From: Flavobacterium sp. Sd200
Lineage (GTDB): Bacteria; Bacteroidota; Bacteroidia; Flavobacteriales; Flavobacteriaceae
Reading direction: 5' to 3'
NCBI RefSeq assembly: GCF_009826935.1
Contig: NZ_WUMN01000007.1
Span: forward strand, 62,001-126,000
DNA length: 64,000 nucleotides
This document shows positions 42,398 through 50,580 of this stretch, piece after piece. Position numbers and translations under genes: made by a program. Position 1 is the stretch's first letter; the number at the start of each line of letters is the position of its first letter. The notes below the pieces were generated by a model that made no database searches, had not been told where the DNA came from, and saw only the letters and a program-made list of their open reading frames with translations.

Positions 42398-43396
42398 ATG
42401 AAAACAAAATTACTTTTTTCTTTTTTAGTTGCCTCAGCCGCTGTTGTGGCTCAGGAAATACCGGGGTTTTATACTCCGCTGGCTCCCGCAACGCATTATG
42501 ATGTTGTAATGTCTACTACAGATATTAACCAAACCCCTGCTGGGCCTGACCTAACATGGGATTTCAATTCGTTGGTTTCTATCGGTACATCGGTTACGGA
42601 AACACTGCCGGATATCTCTGCCGAATTTCCTAATACTACTGCTGTAGTACGCACTACAAGCACTTTAGAAGGACAGGACACAGTTAACGATATTTATTTG
42701 GCACTTCCTTCAACAGGGGCATCTATTACAGGTGTAACATTTTTTGATGTGGTTTTAAGCTACAGCACCAATAATGGTTTTATAGGCCAGTTTCCTTTAA
42801 GCTATGGCTATAATAACGAAGATCCTGTTGCAGGAACTTTTACAGGTATGGGAGCCACCGGAACATTTACAGGAACTGCTACAGTAGCGGTAGATGCCTA
42901 CGGTACTTTTTCGGCAAATATTGGCGGCATTCCTGCTAATACACCTGTTACACGTTTAAAAATAACACAAAGCCTTACTTTTACTGCAAGCCCTATACCA
43001 ATATCTTTAGGAACTGCCAGCCAAACCATTTACCTTTATTACAGCAGCCAGTCGACTACTGATCCTGTTTTCAGGAGTACGACCACTACGCTTAACCTGC
43101 CGCTTGCAGGCATAGATGAAACCACATCTACCTACGAAATTTATTCGGCAACTATGGGTACGGATAAGTTTTCTGCTGCCAAAGTATCAATTGCACCAAA
43201 CCCTGTGGCTGATGTGCTTCATTTTTCGGGCGATGCTGCAGTTAAAGGTGTAACCATAACCGATTTTTCAGGCAGGACGGTATTACGATCTGCATCGGCA
43301 AGCGATATTCAGGTAAGCCATCTGAGTGTGGGTATATATAATGTTGCTGTACAGACAGAGTATGGAGTAAGTGTACAGAAGATGATCAAGAGGTAG
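42398..43396 (+). CDS. Secreted protein of unknown function with T9SS type A sorting domain
   Basis: This 332-residue protein has a signal peptide (MKTKLLFSFLVASAAVVAQ), a beta-rich Thr/Ser-rich body of about 230 residues with no recognised domain (GPDLTWDFNSLVSIGTSVTE), and a C-terminal T9SS type A sorting domain (VSIAPNPVADVLHFSG, ITDFSGRTVL, LSVGIYNVAVQTE). It is expected at the cell surface or in the medium. It is monocistronic with its own promoter and a strong terminator. Confidence 0.8.
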   Translation: MKTKLLFSFLVASAAVVAQEIPGFYTPLAPATHYDVVMSTTDINQTPAGPDLTWDFNSLVSIGTSVTETLPDISAEFPNTTAVVRTTSTLEGQDTVNDIYLALPSTGASITGVTFFDVVLSYSTNNGFIGQFPLSYGYNNEDPVAGTFTGMGATGTFTGTATVAVDAYGTFSANIGGIPANTPVTRLKITQSLTFTASPIPISLGTASQTIYLYYSSQSTTDPVFRSTTTTLNLPLAGIDETTSTYEIYSATMGTDKFSAAKVSIAPNPVADVLHFSGDAAVKGVTITDFSGRTVLRSASASDIQVSHLSVGIYNVAVQTEYGVSVQKMIKR

Positions 43397-43416
43397 AAAT
43401 AGCATTCAACATTACG

Positions 43417-43462
43417 TAAACGCGGCAATATTTTTTAAATAAAAAGGATATTGCCGCGTTTA
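43417..43462 (+). terminator. Intrinsic terminator behind 42398-43396
   Basis: A perfect 14-bp stem TAAACGCGGCAATA (43417-43430 with 43449-43462) with an A/T-rich loop lies 20 bp past the stop. It also precedes the toxin-antitoxin promoter region. Confidence 0.65.
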
Positions 43463-43496
43463 GTATTTTAATATCTTTATATCAAATTATCAGGCT

Positions 43497-43739
43497 ATGG
43501 ATATTGAAGTGTCAAAATTAGAATTAATAGAAATGCTCATACACACATCTAAAGAGAGTGTTTTAAGCAGGGTGCGTGCCATTCTTGAAGAAGAACAGCA
43601 ACAATTCACAGGTGATGAGTCTTTTTATGCAATGCTTGATGAGCGGAGAGAAAGGCACGAAAAGGGAGAAAGCAAATCTTTTACATGGGAAGAAATAAAA
43701 AAAGATCTATTAGGTGAAAAAAAAGGGCTACACTCTTGA
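43497..43739 (+). CDS. Antitoxin of second RelE/ParE-type module
   Basis: This 80-residue acidic helical protein (LIEMLIHTSKESVLSRVRAI, LDERRERHEKGESKSFTWEE, IKKDLLGEKKG) precedes and overlaps the toxin gene by 26 bp. It has the same overall pattern as the antitoxin at 38040. It is expected to bind the toxin through its C-terminal part. Confidence 0.72.
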   Translation: MDIEVSKLELIEMLIHTSKESVLSRVRAILEEEQQQFTGDESFYAMLDERRERHEKGESKSFTWEEIKKDLLGEKKGLHS

Positions 43740-44013
43740 AATCAAAGAAGAAGCTCGTTTAGACATCTTCGAATCATATTACTATTATTCAGAACTCAAT
43801 AAAGATCTTGGAATAAGATTCTTAAAATATATAGAGTCAACTATTACAGATATTACTGTTAATCCAGAGCACTATCAAATTAAAAGATCTCCGTATAGAG
43901 AAGCAATTGTTTCTAAATTCCCTTTTGTTGTGGTATATCAGTTTACAGGGAATGCAATAATAGTTTTTTCAGTATTCAATACATGGCGCAATCCATCGAA
44001 GAAGCCGCTTTAG
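43714..44013 (+). CDS. RelE/ParE-family toxin, second module
   Basis: This 99-residue ParE-like toxin has YTLEIKEEARLDIFESYYYY, LGIRFLKYIESTITDITVNP, YREAIVSKFPFVVVYQFTGN and VFSVFNTWRNPSK. It starts with GTG at 43714 inside the antitoxin gene. It differs clearly in sequence from the toxin at 37756, so the two modules are not a recent duplication. Confidence 0.78.
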   Translation: MKKKGYTLEIKEEARLDIFESYYYYSELNKDLGIRFLKYIESTITDITVNPEHYQIKRSPYREAIVSKFPFVVVYQFTGNAIIVFSVFNTWRNPSKKPL

Positions 44014-44089
44014 CAGTCGTCCTAAAGTTAAATAACCCGGAATTTAGCCAAATCAACATCCATAACCTCTATCAAAACGTAATTATAAT

Positions 44090-44097
44090 TACATTTG
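44090..44097 (+). promoter_or_regulatory. -7 element of tatA-PAP2
   Basis: TACATTTG, 20 bp before the ATG at 44118. Confidence 0.5.
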
Positions 44098-44117
44098 TAT
44101 TTTAAAAGTTTACAGCT

Positions 44118-44411
44118 ATGTTTGGAATAGGAGGCGGAGAGTTTTTTCTGATTATACTTGTGGTACTGATGCTTTTTGGATCGGATAAAATACCTGAAAT
44201 AGCCCGCGGCCTTGCAAAAGGCATGCAACAGCTAAAGAACGCTACTAACGAAATTAAAAGCGAAATACATAACAGTGCCGACTTAGACGGACTGAAAAAA
44301 ACCTTTACAGAAATTGGCAATGAGGGTCCTCAAAATGATATCCGCGCCGAGATAGATAAAGTAAAGGAAGATATAGAAGATATGTCCGGACCCATAAAAC
44401 GCATAAGATAG
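44118..44411 (+). CDS. tatA: Twin-arginine translocase TatA/TatB-like subunit
   Basis: This 97-residue protein has the short N-terminal membrane helix (GGGEFFLIILVVLMLFGSD), the hinge KIPEIARGLAKGMQQ and an amphipathic helix followed by an acidic tail. The FGS-D-K-I-P-E pattern is typical of TatA. It forms the pore-building or adaptor subunit for export of folded proteins. TatC is not adjacent. The next gene, PAP2, begins 1 bp after it, so they are one operon. Confidence 0.88.
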   Translation: MFGIGGGEFFLIILVVLMLFGSDKIPEIARGLAKGMQQLKNATNEIKSEIHNSADLDGLKKTFTEIGNEGPQNDIRAEIDKVKEDIEDMSGPIKRIR

Positions 44412-44412
44412 C

Positions 44413-44982
44413 ATGCTCGAAAAACTGCAGCAATTAGATACTGATATTTTTGTTTACTTCAACAGCCTTGGCTCCCAAACATTCGACCCGTTTTGGGAAA
44501 TGATTACAAGGTTTTATTACTGGATACCTGTTTTTGCCGTTGTGGTTTATTATGCCTTTAAAAAGTTAGGCAAAAAACATGCTTTTTTAGTATTGGGCAT
44601 GGTTGCCCTTGTAATTTTATTTACAGACCAAACTACTAATCTTATCAAATTTCTTGTAAAGCGCCCCCGCCCGTGCAATAACCCCGAAATTGCCGATGTA
44701 ATAAGGGCAGTGCAAAGACGTATTTCATTCAGTTTTGTATCGGGGCATGCTTCAAACTCTATGGCGGTTACTTTTTTGGCTTACAACATACTTAAGCCAT
44801 ATGTAAAGTATATAGGTTTGTTTTTTTTATGGCCTTTTATATTTGGCTACAGCCGTATTTATCTTGGGCTGCACTATCCTGGCGATATCCTTTGCGGATA
44901 TTTATATGGCCTTTTAACCGGATGGGTTATATTTTTGCTTTACAAATACCTGCGTGACCGATATAACTTTCTGCAACAATAA
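44413..44982 (+). CDS. PAP2-family membrane phosphatase
   Basis: This 189-residue membrane protein has all three phosphatase motifs: KFLVKRPRPC, SFVSGHASNSMAV and SRIYLGLHYPGDIL. It has several membrane helices. Family members dephosphorylate undecaprenyl diphosphate or phosphatidic-acid-type lipids at the periplasmic face. It lies 1 bp behind tatA and is convergent with the methyltransferase gene, 2 bp away. Confidence 0.88.
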   Translation: MLEKLQQLDTDIFVYFNSLGSQTFDPFWEMITRFYYWIPVFAVVVYYAFKKLGKKHAFLVLGMVALVILFTDQTTNLIKFLVKRPRPCNNPEIADVIRAVQRRISFSFVSGHASNSMAVTFLAYNILKPYVKYIGLFFLWPFIFGYSRIYLGLHYPGDILCGYLYGLLTGWVIFLLYKYLRDRYNFLQQ

Positions 44983-44984
44983 AT

Positions 44985-45626
44985 TTATAGTACTCTGCTG
45001 ACTGTAAGCCCGTCTCTAATGGGTAACAATACAGTTTCTACGCGTGGGTCTTCCTTAAGCAGTTTGTTGTATTCAAGCAAAATTTTGGTGCTGCGGTCGT
45101 TTGGTTTTACGGGCTCTAAGATCTTACCACTCCATAAAACATTATCGCTTAATATAATTCCGCCTTTATTCATTAGCGGCACAATTATATTAAAGTAGTT
45201 AATATAGTTTTCCTTATCGGCGTCAATAAAAACAAGGTCAAATTTTTTGTTCAGTGCAGGTATAATGTCAATGGCATTTCCAAGGTGCTGGGTTATTTGC
45301 CCACTCCATTGCGAAAGGTGAAAATACTTCTTCTGAAAATCATACAGTTCCTCATTATTGTCGATGGTGTCAAGAGTTCCGCCTGCCTGTAAACCTTCGG
45401 CAAGACAAAGGGTGGCATAGCCTGTAAAAGTGCCAATTTCGAGTATGTGATTTGGATTAACAAGCTTGGCTATCATGCTAAGCACCCTGCCCTGAAAATG
45501 TCCGCTAAGCATGCGCGGCTGCAATATTTTTTGGTGGGTTTCACGATTTAGTGCAGCAAGCAGCGCAGGTTCGTTCTCACTGTGGTTAGCGGCATAATCT
45601 TCAAGCTCTTCCGATATAAAATGCAT
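44985..45626 (-). CDS. SAM-dependent O-methyltransferase
   Basis: This 213-residue class I methyltransferase is of the catechol/caffeoyl-CoA O-methyltransferase group (Methyltransf_3). The SAM motif is ILEIGTFTGYATLCLAEGL. Metal and substrate motifs include DLVFIDADKENYINYF and GGIILSDNVLWSG. It probably methylates a catechol-like hydroxyl in a Mg-dependent way. The in-cell substrate is unknown. Confidence 0.87.
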   Translation of the reverse strand: MHFISEELEDYAANHSENEPALLAALNRETHQKILQPRMLSGHFQGRVLSMIAKLVNPNHILEIGTFTGYATLCLAEGLQAGGTLDTIDNNEELYDFQKKYFHLSQWSGQITQHLGNAIDIIPALNKKFDLVFIDADKENYINYFNIIVPLMNKGGIILSDNVLWSGKILEPVKPNDRSTKILLEYNKLLKEDPRVETVLLPIRDGLTVSRVL

Positions 45627-45641
45627 AAACTATATTTTAGG

Positions 45642-45649
45642 CAAAGGTA
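45642..45649 (-). promoter_or_regulatory. -7 element of the O-methyltransferase gene
   Basis: TACCTTTG on the minus strand, 15 bp before the ATG at 45626. Confidence 0.45.
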
Positions 45650-45748
45650 AACAAACCTTTTTTATAGGTAAAAAGCTTAATATTAAAATAACCAATGTGT
45701 TATAGTGTAATTAAAAAAATTACTTTTACAAAACCTAAACTTTATACA

Positions 45749-48019
45749 ATGAAATTGAAAATTACGCTACTGCTGCTTGCCTGTTTTTATTCGGGTTTTG
45801 CACAGGTAACCAATCAGGGTAAACCTCTGAGCTGGAAGATTGAAAATCTTGAAACAGTAAAGCCTATTACAATGCCTGCTTTTGATCTTGCAGCACTACA
45901 GGCTGAAGACAAAGCCAACGAAAACCGCAAAGACATACCGTGGCGTTTTGGCTACGAGTTTTTTGTAGACCATAATCTTACCAATAGCGGCAAATGGCAC
46001 ACGTTGCCAAGCGGAGACAGGATATGGAGAATACGCTATAAATCAGAAGGGGCTAAAACTCTAAACTTTTTATTCAGCGATTATTACATGCCAGCCGGTG
46101 CAAAAGTATATTTATACAACAATGCCCATACTGACCTGCTTGGAGCTTATGATGCCCGCCAAAACAACGAGCAAAGGGTTTTGGGTACCTGGCTTGTAAA
46201 AGGCCAGGATATATGGATAGAGTATTTTGAACCTGCTGCTGTGGCAGGACAGGGTAAACTTGAAATATTTAAAGTTGTACATGGCTACCGCACCCAGGAC
46301 GAAGGGCTTACAAAAGCACCGGACGACGACCTGAATGGCAGTGGTGATTGTAACGTAGACGTGGATTGTTTTATAGATGATATAGAGCAGTTTAAGGAAA
46401 TTAATAAAAAAGCGGTTGGGCTAATTATTACCAACAATTCAAGCTTTTGCAGCGGAGGCCTAGTAAACAATACAGCCAACGACGGAACACCTTATTTTTT
46501 AACCGCAAACCATTGCTACAGCGATCCTGCCCAATGGGCATTTAGGTTTAACTGGATAAGTCCTAACCCGGTTTGTGCAGGTACACAGGACAGTACTACT
46601 AATGCACCTGATTATTATCAAACGCTTAGTGGTGCTACATTGCGCGCAAGGCGTACCGAAAGTGATTTCTGCCTAGTGGAAATAACTGCCGACATTCCTT
46701 CGGAGTGGGATTTGATATTTGCAGGATGGGACAGGAGCAGCACCGCACCTGAGTCGGTTTTTGGGATACACCACCCGGCCGGAGATATCATGAAGGCCTG
46801 CCGTGATTATGGTCCACTTACAACCGAAGAAAATATGTGGCGTATAGAAGACTGGGATATAGGGGTTACTGAAGGAGGTTCGTCAGGCTCTCCGATATAT
46901 GATAATTTTGGCTATCTGCGTGGGCAACTATATGGAGGTAATTCGGCCTGTACAGGCACTACAGATAACGGACAATATGATGTTTATGGGCGTTTTGATG
47001 TATCATGGAGTGCAGGTACAACGGCGGCTACAAGGCTTAGCGACTGGCTTGATCCATTGAACACCGGTGCTATGACACTTGAATATTACCCTCCTGTAGA
47101 GGTTTATGCACTCGATGCTAGGGCGGTTATAAGCACATTGGGGCAGGATGTTTGCGGCCATACTGTAGCACCGGTTTTACGTTTGAATAACAGGGGTACA
47201 AACACACTTACAACAGCAACGCTGAGCTATGTGCTTAACAACGCTGAGCCTGTTGTAATTGACTGGGCGGGTAATCTTGCTACTAATGAATATGAAGACA
47301 TACAGCTTGATGTGCTGGAAGGCATAACGGGACAAAACAACTTTACCTTTACAGTAACCAACCCAAACAACGGTACGGATGATTTTGAGAACAATAATAC
47401 AGCAACAAAGGATTTCGAAGTAGAGGAGGTTCCGGTTTATACTGTAGGCAATGTGGTGTTCGATTTTGTTTCGGATGATTATCCTTACGAAACATCATGG
47501 CAAATAACTGATGAGGCAGGCACAGTATTGTATGATCAGGATATTTACTGGTCTTTTAACCCGGTAACCGATAACCAAACCTTTGAGCTTACAGCAGGAT
47601 GCTATATCTTTACTATGAACGATGATGCAGGAGACGGTATTTGCTGCGAATATGGTGAAGGAAATTTTAGCCTTATAACCGAGGCCGGAGATGTGATTTT
47701 TGAAGGTGGCGAATTTGGGTCATCTGTAACGGTAAAGTTTAAGCTTGAAGAAACCGCAGCGGTAAAAAACAGTGCTTTTAAAAATGCTGTAAAAATATAC
47801 CCTAACCCATCTGCAGGTATATATAACATAACAGTAGCTGGGGCATATCAAAATCTGGACTATCAGATGTACAATGTTATGGGGCAAAAAATAAACAGTG
47901 GAAAAATGACCAATGGCAGCACCATAAACATAAGCAATGCCGCTAATGGAGTATATATGCTTAAGGTGACAGAACAATCAACAGGAAAAGAAGCTACATT
48001 TAAATTAGTTAAGGAATAA
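45749..48019 (+). CDS. Lysyl-endopeptidase-like secreted serine protease with T9SS sorting domain
   Basis: I start at ATG 45749 (MKLKITLLLLACFYSGFAQ, a good signal peptide). The open frame begins 18 codons earlier. After a roughly 190-residue N-terminal region comes a trypsin-fold domain: His in PYFLTANHCYSD, Asp in TESDFCLVEI, Ser in TEGGSSGSPIYDNFGYLRG. A Cys-rich insert (DCNVDVDCF, FCSGGLV) resembles Achromobacter lysyl endopeptidase. A CARDB-like region (PVLRLNNRGTNTLTTATLSY) and a second beta domain follow. The C-terminal T9SS type A domain is VKIYPNPSAGIYNIT ... AANGVYMLKVTE. It is likely a secreted nutrient-acquiring protease, with a terminator just after it. Confidence 0.87.
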   Translation: MKLKITLLLLACFYSGFAQVTNQGKPLSWKIENLETVKPITMPAFDLAALQAEDKANENRKDIPWRFGYEFFVDHNLTNSGKWHTLPSGDRIWRIRYKSEGAKTLNFLFSDYYMPAGAKVYLYNNAHTDLLGAYDARQNNEQRVLGTWLVKGQDIWIEYFEPAAVAGQGKLEIFKVVHGYRTQDEGLTKAPDDDLNGSGDCNVDVDCFIDDIEQFKEINKKAVGLIITNNSSFCSGGLVNNTANDGTPYFLTANHCYSDPAQWAFRFNWISPNPVCAGTQDSTTNAPDYYQTLSGATLRARRTESDFCLVEITADIPSEWDLIFAGWDRSSTAPESVFGIHHPAGDIMKACRDYGPLTTEENMWRIEDWDIGVTEGGSSGSPIYDNFGYLRGQLYGGNSACTGTTDNGQYDVYGRFDVSWSAGTTAATRLSDWLDPLNTGAMTLEYYPPVEVYALDARAVISTLGQDVCGHTVAPVLRLNNRGTNTLTTATLSYVLNNAEPVVIDWAGNLATNEYEDIQLDVLEGITGQNNFTFTVTNPNNGTDDFENNNTATKDFEVEEVPVYTVGNVVFDFVSDDYPYETSWQITDEAGTVLYDQDIYWSFNPVTDNQTFELTAGCYIFTMNDDAGDGICCEYGEGNFSLITEAGDVIFEGGEFGSSVTVKFKLEETAAVKNSAFKNAVKIYPNPSAGIYNITVAGAYQNLDYQMYNVMGQKINSGKMTNGSTINISNAANGVYMLKVTEQSTGKEATFKLVKE

Positions 48020-48042
48020 TAAGGTTTTTATAATTCCCCAAG

Positions 48043-48074
48043 GCCCTGCAGTATTTTACTGTGGGGCTTTTTTT
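48043..48074 (+). terminator. Intrinsic terminator behind the protease gene
   Basis: An 11-bp stem with two wobble pairs (GCCCTGCAGTA, 48043-48053, with TACTGTGGGGC, 48057-48067), then seven T. Confidence 0.8.
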
Positions 48075-48084
48075 GTTTTTTATG

Positions 48085-48103
48085 ACTATCACAAACACAA
48101 ATA
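48085..48103. repeat. Left copy of 19-bp direct repeat flanking the second MITE-like element
   Basis: ACTATCACAAACACAAATA occurs here and again exactly at 48347-48365. The following text ATAGCCAAATCAATATATTA (48117-48136) also recurs with one change on the right side, so about 35-50 bp is duplicated around the hairpin element. Confidence 0.7.
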
Positions 48104-48143
48104 ACTGAATTAATGAATAGCCAAATCAATATATTACTAAAAG

Positions 48144-48348
48144 CATAATTGGTTATTATACTTATTTTCACGCTAAGTCGCAGAGGTGCAAAGCGAGAAA
48201 CTTATTAAGGCAATCCAAGCGACTGTAAGTCGCAAAACTTTGCGCCTTACAGTCGCTCAAAAGCAGTAGTAATCAGTATGCAGCTTTGCGCCTCTGCGAC
48301 TTTGCGTGAAAAAGCACTCAGGCTAAATTATATTGATATTGGTATAAC
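48144..48348. repeat. MITE-like inverted-repeat element, copy 2
   Basis: Arms 48165-48194 and 48283-48312 are 30-bp inverted copies with two mismatches (core GTCGCAGAGG). An inner stem pairs AAGCGACTGTAAG with CTTACAGTCGCT. The arms and the TTACAGTCG core match copy 1 at 19940-20163, and the right flank TTGATATTGGTATAA corresponds to the left flank of copy 1. It is flanked by the direct repeats at 48085 and 48347. Confidence 0.65.
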
Positions 48349-48365
48349 TATCACAAACACAAATA
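48347..48365. repeat. Right copy of 19-bp direct repeat
   Basis: Exact repeat of 48085-48103. It continues as GCCAAATCAACATATTA, matching the sequence near 48119-48136 on the left. Confidence 0.7.
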
Positions 48366-48402
48366 GCCAAATCAACATATTATCAAATTAGCAAATAGTT
48401 AC

Positions 48403-48410
48403 TACCTTTG
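48403..48410 (+). promoter_or_regulatory. -7 element 4 nt before the rlmN start codon
   Basis: TACCTTTG, CAGC, ATG. The third case in the window of TAnnTTTG-N4-ATG, implying a leaderless mRNA. Confidence 0.6.
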
Positions 48411-48414
48411 CAGC

Positions 48415-49467
48415 ATGCAAACGGAGAAGAAAGATATAAGGGCGCTAACAAAAGAGCAGCTTCGCGATTTTTTTGTGGCACATGGCGATAAAGCGTTTAG
48501 AGGCAATCAGGTATATGAATGGCTGTGGAACAAACGCGTGCATACTTTTGATGATATGACAAGTATTGGCAAAACCACCCGCCAAATGCTACAGGACAAT
48601 TTTGTAATAAACCACATTCATGTAGACCAAATGCAGCAAAGCAGTGACGGCACCGTAAAGAATGCCGTGCGTTTGCATGATGGCCTTGTGGTAGAAAGTG
48701 TGCTTATTCCTACCGAAACTCGTACTACTGCCTGCGTGAGCAGCCAGGTGGGTTGCAGTCTTGACTGTAATTTTTGCGCTACGGCAAGGCTAAAACGGAT
48801 GCGTAACCTTAATCCGGATGAAATTTACGACCAGGTGGCAGCCATAGACAGCGAGAGCCGTTTATACCATAACCGTCCGCTTAGCAATATTGTGTTTATG
48901 GGCATGGGCGAACCGCTCATGAACTATAATAATGTAATCAAGGCTATAGAAAAGATAACATCGCCGGAAGGGTTGGGCATGAGCCCTAAAAGGATTACCG
49001 TATCTACGTCGGGTTTGCCCAAAATGATAAAAAAACTGGCCGATGATGAGGTTAAGTTTAAACTGGCAGTATCATTGCATTCGGCGATAGATGAGGTAAG
49101 GTCTAAAATTATGCCGTTCAGTACCAACTTTCCGCTTGCCGATCTTAAAGAGTCTTTACAATATTGGTATGCCAAGACCAAAAGCCGCATAACCTATGAA
49201 TATGTGGTTTGGAAAGGAATTAATGACCGTAAAGAAGATATAGATGCCCTGGTGCGCTTTTGCAAATACGCGCCATGCAAAGTAAACCTTATAGAATATA
49301 ACCCAATAGACGATGGCGAGTTTCAACAGGCCGATGAAGCCACAATAAACGCCTACATTAAAGCTCTTGAGCGTGCCGATATTGTGGTTAAAGTGCGTCG
49401 CAGCCGTGGTAAAGATATAGATGCGGCCTGTGGGCAGCTGGCTAATAAGAACGAGGCAGTTAGTTAA
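48415..49467 (+). CDS. rlmN: Dual-specificity rRNA/tRNA adenine C2-methyltransferase RlmN
   Basis: This 350-residue radical-SAM enzyme has the CxxxCxxC iron-sulfur site at C114, C118 and C121 (GCSLDCNFCATARLKRMRNL). FMGMGEPLMNYNNVIKAI and RITVSTSGLPKMI are typical of RlmN. The methyl-carrying Cys is probably in DIDAACGQLAN near the C-terminus. It methylates C2 of A2503 in 23S rRNA and A37 in some tRNAs. It lies upstream of a polyprenyl synthase gene. Confidence 0.93.
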   Translation: MQTEKKDIRALTKEQLRDFFVAHGDKAFRGNQVYEWLWNKRVHTFDDMTSIGKTTRQMLQDNFVINHIHVDQMQQSSDGTVKNAVRLHDGLVVESVLIPTETRTTACVSSQVGCSLDCNFCATARLKRMRNLNPDEIYDQVAAIDSESRLYHNRPLSNIVFMGMGEPLMNYNNVIKAIEKITSPEGLGMSPKRITVSTSGLPKMIKKLADDEVKFKLAVSLHSAIDEVRSKIMPFSTNFPLADLKESLQYWYAKTKSRITYEYVVWKGINDRKEDIDALVRFCKYAPCKVNLIEYNPIDDGEFQQADEATINAYIKALERADIVVKVRRSRGKDIDAACGQLANKNEAVS

Positions 49468-49562
49468 TTTAATTAAGAATTGCACTGCAAGGTATCCAAC
49501 TTTTAACTTTACAGCCTTCAACTTTATTACATTCGGTGCTTTATAACTCTAAAGTGTTTTGC

Positions 49563-49570
49563 TATCTTTG
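49563..49570 (+). promoter_or_regulatory. -7 element overlapping the annotated 5' end of the polyprenyl synthase frame
   Basis: TATCTTTG ends 6 nt before ATG 49577. It argues against the TTG start at 49559 and fits a leaderless or nearly leaderless mRNA. Confidence 0.5.
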
Positions 49571-49576
49571 ATGCGC

Positions 49577-50554
49577 ATGAAGATAGTTGAGCAAATAAAA
49601 CAGCCCATAGCTGATGAAATGGAACTTTTTGAAAAAAAGTTTCGCGACTCGATGTCCAGCAAAGTGGCTCTGCTTAACCGTATAACGCATTATATTGTAA
49701 ACCGCAAGGGCAAACAAATGCGACCTATGTTCGTTTTTCTTACTGCAAAAATGGTAAGCAACGGCACAGTAAACGAACGTACCTACCGTGGCGCAGCCGT
49801 AATAGAACTTATACATACTGCTACCCTTGTGCACGACGATGTGGTAGATGACAGCAACCGCCGCCGCGGATTTTTCTCCGTAAATGCATTGTGGAAAAAC
49901 AAAATAGCCGTACTGGTGGGTGACTTCCTACTCTCTAAAGGCTTACTACTTTCTATAGATAATGGTGATTTTGACCTGCTTCGCATAATATCTGTGGCCG
50001 TGCGCGAAATGAGCGAGGGCGAGCTCCTTCAAATAGAAAAAGCCCGCAGGCTTGATATTACCGAAGATGTGTATTATGAAATTATCCGTCAAAAAACGGC
50101 TACGCTTATTGCCGCCTGCTGTTCGCTTGGCGCGTGTTCTGTAAATCCCGAGGGGGATGATACAGAAAAGATGCGCAAGTTTGGCGAGCTTATAGGCATG
50201 GCTTTCCAAATAAAAGACGACCTTTTTGATTATACTGAAGATGCCATTGGCAAGCCCACAGGTATAGATATTAAAGAACAAAAAATGACATTGCCTTTAA
50301 TATATACCCTTAACAACTGTTCTAAAGACGAAAAAAAATGGGTGATCAATTCGGTTAAGAACCACAATAAAGATAAAAAGCGCGTAAAACAGGTAATAGA
50401 CTTTGTGAAGCAAAAAGGGGGCCTTACTTATGCCGAACAACGCATGGGCAGCTTTAGGCAGGAGGCCTTGCAAATACTGGAAACCTATCCGGCATCTGCT
50501 TACAAAGAAGCGCTACAACTTATGGTTAATTATGTAATTGAGAGAAAGATATAA
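49577..50554 (+). CDS. ispB: Polyprenyl (octaprenyl-type) diphosphate synthase
   Basis: This trans-isoprenyl synthase has the first Asp-rich motif in TLVHDDVVDDSNRRRG and the second in MAFQIKDDLFDYTED. The KGKQMRPMFVFLTAKM segment binds isopentenyl diphosphate. It makes the long isoprenoid tail of menaquinone. The open frame starts at TTG 49559, with ATGs at 49571 and 49577. I prefer 49577 (MKIVEQIKQPIADEM) because the promoter element ends at 49570. The chain length is not certain from sequence. Confidence 0.88.
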   Translation: MKIVEQIKQPIADEMELFEKKFRDSMSSKVALLNRITHYIVNRKGKQMRPMFVFLTAKMVSNGTVNERTYRGAAVIELIHTATLVHDDVVDDSNRRRGFFSVNALWKNKIAVLVGDFLLSKGLLLSIDNGDFDLLRIISVAVREMSEGELLQIEKARRLDITEDVYYEIIRQKTATLIAACCSLGACSVNPEGDDTEKMRKFGELIGMAFQIKDDLFDYTEDAIGKPTGIDIKEQKMTLPLIYTLNNCSKDEKKWVINSVKNHNKDKKRVKQVIDFVKQKGGLTYAEQRMGSFRQEALQILETYPASAYKEALQLMVNYVIERKI

Positions 50555-50580
50555 TTAGTAGGTTTCAGCGTAAAAAGTTA

